Source of the DNA: Acidobacteriota bacterium
GTDB taxonomy: Bacteria; Acidobacteriota; Terriglobia; Terriglobales; SCQP01
DNA: 64,000 nucleotides
Direction of reading: 5' to 3'
Assembly (NCBI GenBank): GCA_021789895.1
Contig: JAJYIU010000007.1
Coordinates: forward strand, 62,001-126,000
Shown here: in pieces, positions 27,014-36,463 of the stretch
Layout: the number at the start of each line of letters is the position of its first letter
How positions within the stretch are numbered: the first letter of the stretch is position 1
Translations under genes and position numbers: made by a program
The notes under the pieces: generated by a model
What the model was told of the DNA's origin: nothing
The model's input: only the letters and a program-made list of their open reading frames with translations
Database searches by the model: none

Positions 27014-28897
27014 TTAGAGCAATGCGGGCGGAGGATTCTGTGGCGTTCCGCCGGTTTGCACCTTGATGTGGTTTTTCACTTTCAGCCCTTGCGCGGCCTC
27101 GCGCGCAATCTTCGCGGCGCGGGCTTTGTCATGGTGGCTGTTGACCGTGCCGCTCAGAACCACATGATTGCCGCTGACCGCTACCATCACGTTGCTCAGG
27201 GCCGGATCAGCCTGCAACTGGTTCTGAATCTGAGTTTGAACATTGCTGTTCGCGCTCGGCTGCGTGCCAGCCTGCTGCCCCGACTGGCCGTTCTGTTGGC
27301 TGCTGGGAGGATACGCCTGCTGGTTCTGGTTTTGCTCGTTCTGATTCTGCTGGTTCTGGTTTTGCTGGGTGGCCGACGGCTGCTGCTCCTGCTGCTCTTC
27401 TTGCTGTTGCTGCGCGTTCGGTTGCTGTTGGGCGTTCGGCTGCGATTGCGGGGTCATGCTGCCCGACTGGTTGGTCTGTGAGCTGCTGGAGCTCGATTGC
27501 GATTGCGAGGAGGAGTATGGCGGCTGCGGGTTGGGCGTCGCGCCCGGCTGGCCCTGGCTTTGCGGAGTCGCCGACGGCGAGGCCGCGCCGCTGTTCGAGC
27601 TGCTCGAGGCGCAAGGGCAATTGTTGTTCGCCGTGCCCTGCGCTGCGGCCGATGCGCTGGGATTGGCGCTGGACGTGGCGCTGGAACCGACGGTGATATT
27701 GTTGATTACGTTGGTAACTCCAGCCACCGACTGCGCCACCGACTGGGCTTGATCTTTGGCCTCTTCCGTGGGAACGGTGCCGCTTAAAGTGACATTCCCG
27801 CTGTTATCGGCCGTGGCTTGCACCGGGTATTGTGCGAGTTGGCTGTTCGACTGGATGGTTTGCATGACCTGGTTTTGCAGCGTCACGTTATTTTGCACAT
27901 TGGTGGTGTTTTGCGACGTGCCGGCCCCGGACGATGCCGAGTTGCTGCTCGGATTTGAACCGGGCGTTTGCTGGCCGCTCGACTGCTGTTCGCTCGATTG
28001 CTGTTCACTCGATTGCTGTTCAGCCGATTGCTGCCCTCCGCTGGCGCTCGAGCTGCTGCTTGAGCTGCTGGGTGGCATCGCGCTGGAACTGCTGCTCGAC
28101 CCGCTGGACGGCGGTTGCATCGGCGTGGCGCTGGAGTTGACCTTGAGGTCGTTGTCCACTTTGGTGACGCCCGCCACCGCTTTCACCAGCCGCGTCGCCC
28201 GCTTCTTGTCCGCTTTGCTGGGAACGGTGCCGCTCAGTTGCACATGACCCTTGCTATCCACGGTCGCGGTCAGGTTGTACTGCGATAGCTCGGCGTCCGA
28301 CATCAGCGCCTGGGTCACTTGCGACTGCAAATTATTGCCCATCCCCGCCTGCGCGGAGGGGTTGCTGGCCGCCGTCTCGCCCTGGTTTTGATTTTGTTGG
28401 CTCGGGGTTTCCGTGGGCGTGCTGGTGCCGTTTTGTTCCTGCCCCGGCGAGGCTTGGTTTTCCGATTGACCTACCGTGGACGATGCCGCCGCGCCGTTTC
28501 CGCCGCTGACGGTGATCTGGTTGTTGACGCTCACCACTCCCGCTACTGCGTCCGCCAGTTGCTCGGCGTGTGTTTTCGCTGATTTCGTCGGCACGCTGCC
28601 TTGTAAGGTCACCTGGCCGCTGCTCACCGTGGCGGTGATGCCCGCGTTTTGAAGTGCCGGGTCGGTGTTGATCGCGTTTTGAACCTGTTGTTGGATTTGC
28701 GAGTCGCTCAACGCGGGTTGTTGCTGTTGCTGCTGGCCCGACGGCGAAGTGGCCGACGGGTTGGTTTGCGAGGGCGTATTCGGCGAGTTCGGCTGATTCG
28801 GCTGGGTGGTCGAGGGTTGCTGGGCAACCGCCATACCGCCTCCCAGACCGATGGCCAGCGCCAGAATCGCCCATCGGTTTGCACTCAATAACTTCAT
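27014..28897 (-). CDS. secreted four-BON-domain protein with Gln/Ser-rich linkers
   Basis: The 627-residue product has a signal peptide (residues 1-25, cut after A-V-A). Four BON domains follow at about 66-131, 188-254, 336-404 and 552-614, each with the V-x-L-S/Q-G-x-V pattern and a closing V-x-N-x-I-x-V strand. Linkers are low-complexity: poly-Gln near 55-60, Ser runs and Q-Q-S-S-E repeats at 265-310, and Q/N-rich sequence at 480-550. A single CPC is at 427-429. BON domains bind phospholipid or envelope components in OsmY, DolP and secretins, so an envelope-stabilising role is likely. GAGGGAG lies before the ATG at 28897; the frame upstream has no coding character. Confidence 0.85.
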   Translation of the reverse strand: MKLLSANRWAILALAIGLGGGMAVAQQPSTTQPNQPNSPNTPSQTNPSATSPSGQQQQQQPALSDSQIQQQVQNAINTDPALQNAGITATVSSGQVTLQGSVPTKSAKTHAEQLADAVAGVVSVNNQITVSGGNGAAASSTVGQSENQASPGQEQNGTSTPTETPSQQNQNQGETAASNPSAQAGMGNNLQSQVTQALMSDAELSQYNLTATVDSKGHVQLSGTVPSKADKKRATRLVKAVAGVTKVDNDLKVNSSATPMQPPSSGSSSSSSAMPPSSSSSSSSASGGQQSAEQQSSEQQSSEQQSSGQQTPGSNPSSNSASSGAGTSQNTTNVQNNVTLQNQVMQTIQSNSQLAQYPVQATADNSGNVTLSGTVPTEEAKDQAQSVAQSVAGVTNVINNITVGSSATSSANPSASAAAQGTANNNCPCASSSSNSGAASPSATPQSQGQPGATPNPQPPYSSSQSQSSSSSSQTNQSGSMTPQSQPNAQQQPNAQQQQEEQQEQQPSATQQNQNQQNQNEQNQNQQAYPPSSQQNGQSGQQAGTQPSANSNVQTQIQNQLQADPALSNVMVAVSGNHVVLSGTVNSHHDKARAAKIAREAAQGLKVKNHIKVQTGGTPQNPPPALL

Positions 28898-29333
28898 GAT
28901 TTCTCCCTCTGCATAGGTGCATGGAATCGTTGGCGCTGCCGCCTCGGGTCGGGACACTCTCCACTCCTCGACGGTCGCGCCTTTGCTTTGGTTCGATTGC
29001 CCACTCCGGGGGAATGAGTTGTCCATTGTTCCCTTAAACTCATCCGGCGTGGCTCTGCCGACGGAAGCTGCATGGAAGAATTCGGCACTGAACTGCGGAA
29101 AAATCGCCGGCGAGGTGGGAAGCCGCTGAATTGGGAGTTGAATTTTGGCCTGGGAAGCCGTCGAGTTAACCTCTGGCGGACTGTCTCTATGCCCTCCCGG
29201 TTAGCGGCTCCCGGCATCGGTGCGGGGGCGTAATCCGGCGGCCCGGCTGCCAAGTTGCTTCCCCCGGCAGTGACTCTGGTTTATGATGACCTACATCATC
29301 GCGCACGCAATGTCTATAGCCTGACCGGCGAAA
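28898..29333. other. 436-bp divergent intergenic region
   Basis: It separates the BON gene (minus) from the GGDEF/HD-GYP gene (plus). I see no convincing small gene. A hyphenated palindrome ATGATG-N5-CATCAT (29283-29299) lies 35 bp before the plus-strand start, overlapping a possible -10 TATGAT (29282-29287). Confidence 0.6.
29283..29299 (+). promoter_or_regulatory. hyphenated palindrome upstream of the GGDEF/HD-GYP gene
   Basis: ATGATGACCTACATCAT is a perfect 6-5-6 inverted repeat, overlapping a candidate -10. It could be a repressor site. Confidence 0.4.
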
Positions 29334-32300
29334 ATGAGTATTTTCCCTTTATCGCTGGCGCTGTCTCTGATCTGTTCGGCGGTGTTCCTGGCTCTCGCCT
29401 GGATCCGGCGCCAGGATATCTTTCTGCGTTCCTGGCTATTGGCCTGGCTGGGCCTCAGTTTGAGCGCCGGTTTGAATGAATTGCATTGGGGCTTGTATGC
29501 CCCCTTCCGCCATGCCCTGAACACCACCTTGTTGTTTTGGGCGCTTTCCTTCCTGTATTTATCGGCGCAGCAGCTCAACCGCGTCCAATTTAAAAGCCTC
29601 ATCCCGCCGCCCGCGTCCGCCACCCCCCTCGCTCCGCCGCGCAATTGGCCGCCCACCTGGTTCTGGCTCGGCGGCGCGCTCTGGGCCTCATTGGTGCTCA
29701 GCGACCGGTTGCCGCATACTCCGTGGCTGCGCCTGCCGGAAATCCTCGCTTTCCTGATTGCCGGCATGGAATTCAGTCTGGTCCAGCGCCGTCCCTGGCC
29801 GCAGCGCTTTCTTGGCGTCGCCATCCTGTTCTGGGGGCTGGCGGTGCTTTGGCGCCAGGGGTTGGTGGCCGCCGCCATCCTGCCGGCGATGTCGCTGGAA
29901 ATGCCCGCCCGCACCCTGCTGGCGCTGTGCATGCTGCTGGTGATCTACGATGAAGAAACGCGCAGCGCCGGCCGCCATCTCCTGGCGCTCTCCAATCTGC
30001 AGTTGCGCGGCCATGGCGCGGTGCGCCCTGAAGACTTGCATGGCGTGCTGGCGACGCTGCATAAGCGCGTCTTGAGCCAGTTCTCCCGCCAGGCGCTGCT
30101 CTGGATCTCGCCCGAATTCGGCCTCGGTTCCGGCTCCTTCTATTCCGGCTTCAGCCCTGGCTTTTTGGAATATCTGCATTCCACCGGCGCCGGAGTGCTG
30201 CGCGATTTGTTGCCGCGCTTCGGCGGGTTTCTGGTGTTGCACGATTTGCGCCGCCCCGCCGAGCTTGGCGCCCTGGCCGACAACCCGGAATTTCAGCAGT
30301 TGATCCGCCGCCTGCGGGCGGAGAACATGCCCGGCTTCACTGCCGTCGCGCTGCAGGCGCATCGCCAGGTGCAGGGCCTGATCCTGATCGGGCATGAGCG
30401 CCGCCGCGGCTTGCTCGCCGACGAGGTGCGCATTGTCTTCATCCTCGCCGGCCAGCTCGCCGTCGCGCTGGAAAATTACCGCCTCGCCGCCGAATCCCTG
30501 CGCCGCGGCAAGGAATACGAGCTGCTGACCCATGTCGGCACCGCCATCAGCTCCATCCTCGATCGCGACAGCTTGTTCCGCATGATTCACTCTGAACTCG
30601 GAAAGCTGATGGACGTGAGCAATTTCTATGTTGCTTTTGAGCAGCCCGGGGACGAAGAAATCAGCTTCGAATTCGAGATCGAACACGACGTCCTGCTGCC
30701 TTCGCGCCAACGCCCTCGCGCCCAGGGCCTGACCGAGTTCATCATTCAGACCGGACGGCCGCTGTTGATTCCACGCGGCGTGTCCGAGTTCCTCGAAGCC
30801 AAGGGCATTCAGGCCAGTGGCCGTCCTGCCCGGTGCTGGATGGGCGTCCCGATTCTGCGGCCCGGCCGCCCTTCCGGCGTGATTGCGCTGCAGAATTACG
30901 ATCGCGAAGACGTTTTCGATGCCGGACACCTCCGCCTGCTCGAAATAGTTGCCGGCCAGGCCTCGGTTGCGATGGAAAACGCCCGCCTGTTCACCGAAGA
31001 GCAGCGCAGCAACCGCGAGTTGCAGTTCCTGAACCGGATCGCTCACATTGCCATCTCCACCTTCGGCCCGCCCCAGGCCATGCTCCAGGCGGTAGCTCAG
31101 GAAATCCAGGCGGCTTTCGATTGCGATTATGTCGCTTTGGGCCTGGTCGGCTTCCGCGCCGCCGAAGTGGAGTTTGAAGCGGTCGCCGGCCGCCTGCCGC
31201 CGTCCTCGCGCCCGCCGCGGCTCAGCCTGCGCCAGCCGCCGCTGTCGGAGGCGATACATCGGCGTCAGCCATGCCGCTGGAGCTCGGAAAGCGGCTCGCC
31301 GCCGCCCACTCTCCATCCCCAGGCGTGCAGCCAGTTCATTCTCCCCGTCTGTTATGCCCAGCAGGTGCTCGGCATCCTGGTGCTGGAAAGCCGCCTCCCC
31401 GGCGCGTTCCCCGCCGAACAGGTGCGTACGCTTCAGACCCTCAGCGATCAGCTTGCCGCCGCGCTCAATAACATCATCATTTTCCAGAGCATGGAACAGC
31501 AGGCGATCACGGACGGCCTGACCGGCTTGAAAACCCGGCGCTTCTTCATGGAAGCGCTGCAGGCCGAGTGGAAACGCTCCGCCCGCACCGGCCGGCCGTT
31601 GACCCTGCTGCTGCTCGATCTGAACAATTTCAAGCAGCTCAACGATACCCTCGGCCATCTAGAAGGCGATGCCGCCCTGCGCCGCACCGCGCGCATCCTG
31701 GAGCAGAAATGCCGCGCCAGCAATATCATCGCCCGTTTCGGCGGAGATGAGTTCACCATCCTGTTGCAGGAAACGTCCAAGCAACAAGCCCCGGCGCTGG
31801 TCGAGCGCCTGTGCCTGGCGCTTGAGCAGGATGCGCTGCTGCGCGAGCGCGGCCTCAGCGCCAGCTTTGGCTTAGCCTCCTTTCCCGAAGATGGCGCCAC
31901 CCCGGAGGAGGTATTGCGCGCCGCCGATCTCGATATGTATTCCGCCAAGCACGCCGCCGCTGCGCAGGGCGCCGGCTATCGCCTGCGCCATACCCCGCCA
32001 TCTTTGGATTCGCCCGCTTCGCTGGATGCCGCCTTGCCGGGGCTGTTGTCGCTGACCGCCGCGCTCGATGCCCGCGACCTGCTCGGCCCGGGACACCACG
32101 AGCGCGTGGCGCAGTTGGCCTGGCGCCTGGCGCGAGCTTTATCCCTGCCCGAGGCGGAACAAGACCGCATCCGCCTCGCCGGCCGCCTCCACGATCTCGG
32201 CAAGTGCGGCTTCAGCGGCGAGTTCCTGCGCCAGCCGCGCCTGCTTGCCGCCGACTGGTCTTTGATGCGCCGCCACCCCGCCTTGGGCGCCGAAATGCTG

Positions 32301-32615
32301 CGCGGCCTCGAAGGCGGGGAGCCCATTGCCGCATACGTCGCCGCCCATCACGAGTGGTTCAATGGCCAAGGCTATCCGCTCGGTCTGAGCGGCGAAGCGG
32401 TGCCCCTGGGCGCTCGTATGATCGCCCTGGCCGAAGCCTATGACGCCATGACCCACCCCATTCCCGCTCGCCAGCCCGTCTGTTTTACTCCCGAGGCCGC
32501 TGCCAGCGAGCTGCAGCGCCTCGCCGCCATCCAGTTCGATCCACAACTGGTCGAGGCCTTTCTGCGCCTCTTGCGCTCCCCGCTTTCGGTCTCCGCGCTT
32601 TCGCAATCGGTTTAA
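29334..32615 (+). CDS. membrane GAF-GGDEF-HD-GYP signalling protein
   Basis: A 1093-residue c-di-GMP protein. Residues 1-210 hold about seven hydrophobic segments; about 330-700 contain GAF-like domains (F-Y-V-A-F-E-Q-P-G-D, W-M-G-V-P-I, Q-A-S-V-A-M-E-N-A-R-L); about 715-875 are a GGDEF domain with R-F-G-G-D-E-F-T-I-L intact; and about 895-1085 are an HD-GYP domain with HDLGK near 952 and HHEWFNGQGYP near 1003. It could both make and break c-di-GMP in response to a membrane or small-molecule cue. The inhibitory I-site R-x-x-D reads R-A-S-N, so product inhibition may be weak. It is followed 56 bp later by murJ. Confidence 0.88.
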   Translation: MSIFPLSLALSLICSAVFLALAWIRRQDIFLRSWLLAWLGLSLSAGLNELHWGLYAPFRHALNTTLLFWALSFLYLSAQQLNRVQFKSLIPPPASATPLAPPRNWPPTWFWLGGALWASLVLSDRLPHTPWLRLPEILAFLIAGMEFSLVQRRPWPQRFLGVAILFWGLAVLWRQGLVAAAILPAMSLEMPARTLLALCMLLVIYDEETRSAGRHLLALSNLQLRGHGAVRPEDLHGVLATLHKRVLSQFSRQALLWISPEFGLGSGSFYSGFSPGFLEYLHSTGAGVLRDLLPRFGGFLVLHDLRRPAELGALADNPEFQQLIRRLRAENMPGFTAVALQAHRQVQGLILIGHERRRGLLADEVRIVFILAGQLAVALENYRLAAESLRRGKEYELLTHVGTAISSILDRDSLFRMIHSELGKLMDVSNFYVAFEQPGDEEISFEFEIEHDVLLPSRQRPRAQGLTEFIIQTGRPLLIPRGVSEFLEAKGIQASGRPARCWMGVPILRPGRPSGVIALQNYDREDVFDAGHLRLLEIVAGQASVAMENARLFTEEQRSNRELQFLNRIAHIAISTFGPPQAMLQAVAQEIQAAFDCDYVALGLVGFRAAEVEFEAVAGRLPPSSRPPRLSLRQPPLSEAIHRRQPCRWSSESGSPPPTLHPQACSQFILPVCYAQQVLGILVLESRLPGAFPAEQVRTLQTLSDQLAAALNNIIIFQSMEQQAITDGLTGLKTRRFFMEALQAEWKRSARTGRPLTLLLLDLNNFKQLNDTLGHLEGDAALRRTARILEQKCRASNIIARFGGDEFTILLQETSKQQAPALVERLCLALEQDALLRERGLSASFGLASFPEDGATPEEVLRAADLDMYSAKHAAAAQGAGYRLRHTPPSLDSPASLDAALPGLLSLTAALDARDLLGPGHHERVAQLAWRLARALSLPEAEQDRIRLAGRLHDLGKCGFSGEFLRQPRLLAADWSLMRRHPALGAEMLRGLEGGEPIAAYVAAHHEWFNGQGYPLGLSGEAVPLGARMIALAEAYDAMTHPIPARQPVCFTPEAAASELQRLAAIQFDPQLVEAFLRLLRSPLSVSALSQSV

Positions 32616-32671
32616 AATCGCCCGCCCTGCCGCTCCCTTAGTTTTGCCAAGCTGTCCTATCCTGTTGCTGC

Positions 32672-34312
32672 GTGTCTTTACCTCGCTCCAGCGCCCGCCC
32701 CCGTCTCACCGGCCTGCACCTGGGCCGGCTCGGCCAGATCGTGTTCTGGATGATGGCCGCGGTGGCGCTCTCGCGCGTGATCGGCTATATCCGCAACGCT
32801 TATATCGCTTATGCCTTTGGCGCCAATAAATTCGTGGATGTTTATGTTGCCGCCTTTACCCTTCCCAACTGGCTCAATTACCTGGCCGCCGGCGGCACCC
32901 TTTCCATCACCTTTATCACGCTCTTCAGCGGCTATCTGGCGCGGGGAGAGGAAGAGGAGGGCTATCGCGTCTTTTCCACCGTCCTCAATTTCCTCTTCCT
33001 CTTTCTCGCCACCGGCGTGGCCCTGGGCGAGTGGCTGGCCCCGCGCCTGTTGCGCCTCTATCTGCCCGCCTTTTCTCCGGCGCAGTTGGCCTTGTGCATC
33101 CGCCTCACCCGCATCCTGCTGCCGGCGCAGATCTGCTTCGGCCTGGGCGCGATTCTATCGGCTTTGCTTTATGCCCGCGGCCGTTTTTTCCTGCCCGCGG
33201 TCGCGCCCCTGGTATATAGCCTGTTCGTAATCTTCGGCGGCGTGCTGCTGCGCGCGCGCCTGGGCATTGACAGCCTCGCCTGGGGCGCGCTCGCCGGAGC
33301 GCTGCTCGGGCCGCTGCTGTTGCCGCTCGCCGGCGCGCGGCAGGCCGGCTTGCGCTATTTCTTCCAGCTCCGCTTGCGCCACCCCGGATTTCGCGAGTGG
33401 CTGCGCCTCACCTGGCCGCTGATGATCGGCGTTACCCTGGTCAGCGCCGATGATTGGATCATGCAGCCGCTGGCGGCGCATGTGCACGGCCTGATCTCGC
33501 TGCTCAATTATGCCAAGCGTCTGGATTACGTTCCCATTGCCGTGCTCGGCCAGGCCGTCGGCCAGGCGGGCATGCCGTTCTTCGCCCGCCTCGCCAGTGA
33601 AGGCGATTGGAAGGGCTTCGGCGTGACCCTGGAACGCACCGTCTGGCGCACCGCCGCCGGTGCGCTGCTGGTCTCAAGCGCCATGGCGGCGCTCAGCCTG
33701 CCGCTGGTGCGGCTGATCTACCAGCGCGGTCTATTCCTCCCCGCCGCCGCCCGCGCCACCGCCTTCTATCTCGCCCTTTTCCTGCTCGCGCTGGTGTTCT
33801 GGAGCGTGCAGAACCTTTACGCCCGCGCCTTTTATGCCGCCGGCAATACCTTGACCCCCATGCTCGCCGGCACCCTGCTGACCGCGGCCATGATCCCGGT
33901 CTATATCTTCTTCGCCCATCGCTGGCGCGGCCTTGGCCTGGTCCTGGCCTCCGATCTGGGCATCGCGCTCTATGCCGTCCTGTTGGGCTGGTTGTTATCC
34001 CGCCGCGGCCTGCTGTTGCACCCCCGCCGCCGCCGCGGACAACTGGCGCGCCTGCTGCTGCTTTGCCTCGTCGCCGGCGGCGCCGCCCTCGCGCTCGTGC
34101 GCCTGCTCGAACCCGCCCGTTATCGTTGGCTGCCGGAATTGGGCGTGCTTACCCTGGCCGGGCTGGTCTGGATGCTGCTGGCGGCTTTGCTCGCCCGCGC
34201 GCTCCGCCTCGATCCGCTGCTGCGCGAGGCCATGTCGCTGCTGCGCCGCGCCGCCCTCAAACTTGGTTGGCTGAAGCCCGATGCTCGCGACGACGCTCCC
34301 TGGCGCGCCTGA
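32672..34312 (+). CDS. murJ: lipid II flippase MurJ
   Basis: The 546-residue polytopic protein of the MOP superfamily moves lipid II across the inner membrane for peptidoglycan synthesis. It has about 14 membrane helices and the family sequences S-R-V-I-G-Y-I-R-N (near 35), A-F-G-A-N-K-F-V-D-V-Y, Y-L-A-A-G-G-T-L-S-I-T-F and A-V-G-Q-A-G-M-P-F-F (near 295). The start is GTG at 32672. Length fits MurJ (510-550). The C-terminal tail beyond the last helix is basic and short. It probably shares a transcript with the upstream signalling gene. Confidence 0.9.
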   Translation: MSLPRSSARPRLTGLHLGRLGQIVFWMMAAVALSRVIGYIRNAYIAYAFGANKFVDVYVAAFTLPNWLNYLAAGGTLSITFITLFSGYLARGEEEEGYRVFSTVLNFLFLFLATGVALGEWLAPRLLRLYLPAFSPAQLALCIRLTRILLPAQICFGLGAILSALLYARGRFFLPAVAPLVYSLFVIFGGVLLRARLGIDSLAWGALAGALLGPLLLPLAGARQAGLRYFFQLRLRHPGFREWLRLTWPLMIGVTLVSADDWIMQPLAAHVHGLISLLNYAKRLDYVPIAVLGQAVGQAGMPFFARLASEGDWKGFGVTLERTVWRTAAGALLVSSAMAALSLPLVRLIYQRGLFLPAAARATAFYLALFLLALVFWSVQNLYARAFYAAGNTLTPMLAGTLLTAAMIPVYIFFAHRWRGLGLVLASDLGIALYAVLLGWLLSRRGLLLHPRRRRGQLARLLLLCLVAGGAALALVRLLEPARYRWLPELGVLTLAGLVWMLLAALLARALRLDPLLREAMSLLRRAALKLGWLKPDARDDAPWRA

Positions 34313-34336
34313 GCTGCCGCCGGCAAAGGCGCTTAT

Positions 34337-35131
34337 TTAAAAAATCTTCCCCAGCTTGTGCTTGATATCCGGCCAGAATTCGGCTTCCACATTGAAGATG
34401 GCGGTCCCGCCCAGATCCCAGTAAATGCGCGAGAGCGTATGGCCGGTGTTCCGCTCGTTTTGGGGATAGTACAGGTTTGAGGTCACCGCCGCCAGCACCG
34501 TCCCGCTGGTGGCGCCGCTGGCGAAGGTCCAGCCGCCGCTGTCGGTGCGGGCGATGAATACCCGCGACAGCGCATACCAGATCCGCGTCCCAAATCCCGC
34601 CCGCCGGCCCAGCCGGAAATAGCGCGGGTCCTGATGCAGCCAACGGGGAAACAGATAATCTCCGAAGAAACCGGAGATGGTCGAATCCAGCAGCGCCGAG
34701 CCATAGCACTTGCCGTAGCTGTCCAGCCCGCTGCCGTAGCCGCAAAATCCATCCGTGTGGGAGTGCTCCAGCCCGGCTTCCGCCGCTCCCGCCGCCAGCC
34801 CGATTGGATCGTAGGCTCCTTGCTCCCATTCCAGTAACTTTTCATGCGCGCTGAGCGGCACGAATTTGTGCCGGTAGTCCACGTTATAGGCGGGGATGAC
34901 GAAGAAAATATGTTTCGGCGAGCCCGCCAGGGCGGCTTTTGCCCGCCGCGGTGGCTTCGCCTGCTGTTTCCGCCCTGCCGGCGTCGCGGGTGGAGCATTG
35001 CCAGCAGCGGCCGGCGCCGCCACCGCATGAGTTTGCTGCGGCGGAGGCGTGGAGATGCGTTGCCCGGCCGCCGGCACTGCCAGCGCGGCGAGCAACGGCA
35101 AGGCCAACAGTACGGGCTGGAGGGAATTCAT
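34337..35131 (-). CDS. exported protein of unknown function
   Basis: A 264-residue secreted protein with a signal peptide (about 1-24, cut after A-A-G-Q region), a Pro/Ala/Lys-rich linker to about residue 70 and a compact domain beginning F-F-V-I-P-A-Y-N-V-D-Y-R. That domain contains S-Y-G-K-C-Y-G-S-A-L-L-D, D-Y-L-F-P-R-W-L-H-Q-D-P-R-Y-F-R-L-G and S-G-G-W-T-F-A-S-G. From memory, similar sequences are common in Acidobacteriota and always exported, but no function is known to me. Two Cys (in FCGY and KCYG) could form a disulfide. It is convergent with murJ (24 bp) and divergent from the next gene. Confidence 0.7.
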   Translation of the reverse strand: MNSLQPVLLALPLLAALAVPAAGQRISTPPPQQTHAVAAPAAAGNAPPATPAGRKQQAKPPRRAKAALAGSPKHIFFVIPAYNVDYRHKFVPLSAHEKLLEWEQGAYDPIGLAAGAAEAGLEHSHTDGFCGYGSGLDSYGKCYGSALLDSTISGFFGDYLFPRWLHQDPRYFRLGRRAGFGTRIWYALSRVFIARTDSGGWTFASGATSGTVLAAVTSNLYYPQNERNTGHTLSRIYWDLGGTAIFNVEAEFWPDIKHKLGKIF

Positions 35132-35308
35132 GTTCGGAATCTTCCGGCGGGGAAGCGCTCTTCTTCACTATCCCATAAAACGATTTCAGGTTGAAAGCAC
35201 CCCCGCTCCGCTCGCGGCCGCCGCCTTCGTCCTTTCCGCTTCTTTTTCGGCCCGGACCGAATTACAATCGGGGGCGGTTTGGCGCGTTTCGCCGTTACGG
35301 AATGAACT

Positions 35309-36373
35309 ATGAGAATTCGTTTCCGGCTCCCGGGGATGTTCTTATTGGGCTTGGCCCTGGCAAGCAGCGCCGCGGGGCAAGCCGCGCCCGCCGCCGCGCC
35401 GCAGCGCTGGGCCCGGTTGGGCGATTTTCGCCTCGATAACGGCGCCGTCATCCGTGACTGCCGCCTCGGCTATCGCGTGGCCGGCAAGCTCAATTCCGCC
35501 CGCTCCAACGCGATCCTGTGGCCGAGTTGGTTTACCGGCACCGCCGGCAGCCTGCTCAATTACGCCGGCCCGGGACGCATGCTCGATCCCGGTAAATATT
35601 TCATCATCTTCGTGGATGCGCTCGGCGACGGGGTTTCCAGCTCGCCCTCCAACAGCCGTCTGCAGCCGGGACTGCGCTTTCCGCGCTTTTCCGTCCGCGA
35701 TATGGTGCGTTCCGAGCATCGGCTGGCGGCCCAGGTGCTTCACCTGCCCCATCTCCTGGCCGTCATGGGCATTTCCAAGGGCGGCATGCAGTCGTTTCAA
35801 TGGGCGGTCAGCTACCCCGGTTACGTGAGCAAAATTATTCCCATTGTCGGCTCGCCCCGTCCGGCGGCCTACGATCGCCTGCTCTGGCGCACCGGCATCG
35901 AGATCATTCGACATTCCCGCGGTTTCGACCGCGGCGCGTATCGCCACCCTCCGCCCCTGCCGGCGCTCTGGGATTTGACTTCCCTGAATCTCACCACCCG
36001 CTCGTATCGCAATCGCCGCACCTCGCTGGCGGCCTTTCCCGCCTGGCATCGCCGCATCGAGCATCCCGCCGCCCCCTTCGATGCCGATAATTGGCTTCGC
36101 CAGGCCCAGGCCATGATGCGGCTCGACGTCGCCCGCCCCTACGGCGATAGCATGCGGCGGGCCGTGGCGCGGGTCCGCGCGCGCATGCTGATCGTGCCCT
36201 CCGCGCGCGACCACATGGTCACGCCTGGCCCCGCCGAGGCCTTTTATCGCCTGCTTCCCGCCGGCCAGGGACGATTGCTGCTGCTTCGCTCCGATTGCGG
36301 GCATACCGCTCCCGGCTGCGAAGCGGCGCGGCTCGCAGCCGCCGTGCGGCGCATGCTTCGGGGGGCGCATTGA
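35309..36373 (+). CDS. exported MetX-like alpha/beta hydrolase
   Basis: The 354-residue product resembles homoserine O-acetyltransferase (MetX) in layout: G-Y-R-V-A-G-K-L-N near residue 54, Y-F-I-I-F-V-D-A-L-G-D-G-V-S-S-S-P-S-N, and the nucleophile elbow GISKGGMQSFQW with Ser156. The acid is in S-A-R-D-H-M-V (about 301) and His in C-G-H-T-A (about 331). Unlike MetX it has a signal peptide (about 1-24), and a Lys stands where MetX has a small residue after Ser. It is therefore more likely a periplasmic or secreted hydrolase than a methionine-pathway enzyme. It may form an operon with the methyltransferase-like gene 90 bp downstream. Confidence 0.8.
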   Translation: MRIRFRLPGMFLLGLALASSAAGQAAPAAAPQRWARLGDFRLDNGAVIRDCRLGYRVAGKLNSARSNAILWPSWFTGTAGSLLNYAGPGRMLDPGKYFIIFVDALGDGVSSSPSNSRLQPGLRFPRFSVRDMVRSEHRLAAQVLHLPHLLAVMGISKGGMQSFQWAVSYPGYVSKIIPIVGSPRPAAYDRLLWRTGIEIIRHSRGFDRGAYRHPPPLPALWDLTSLNLTTRSYRNRRTSLAAFPAWHRRIEHPAAPFDADNWLRQAQAMMRLDVARPYGDSMRRAVARVRARMLIVPSARDHMVTPGPAEAFYRLLPAGQGRLLLLRSDCGHTAPGCEAARLAAAVRRMLRGAH

Positions 36374-36463
36374 GGTGGATATTACGCCGGCGCCCGGAAC
36401 GTAGGTAATTCTATTGGCGCGAACGCGCGCCGTCTGCCGGGCTTTTCCAGCCGGGGAGGGAAT

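Noticed and set aside
29688-31658. 656-codon open frame antisense to the GGDEF/HD-GYP gene
   Set aside because: The plus strand has complete catalytic motifs; the minus frame is low-complexity Gln/Ala/Gly sequence typical of GC-rich shadows.
32672-34312. Annotation as an O-antigen flippase (Wzx)
   Set aside because: MurJ-type sequences near residues 35-60 and 295 and the absence of an O-antigen cluster favour MurJ.
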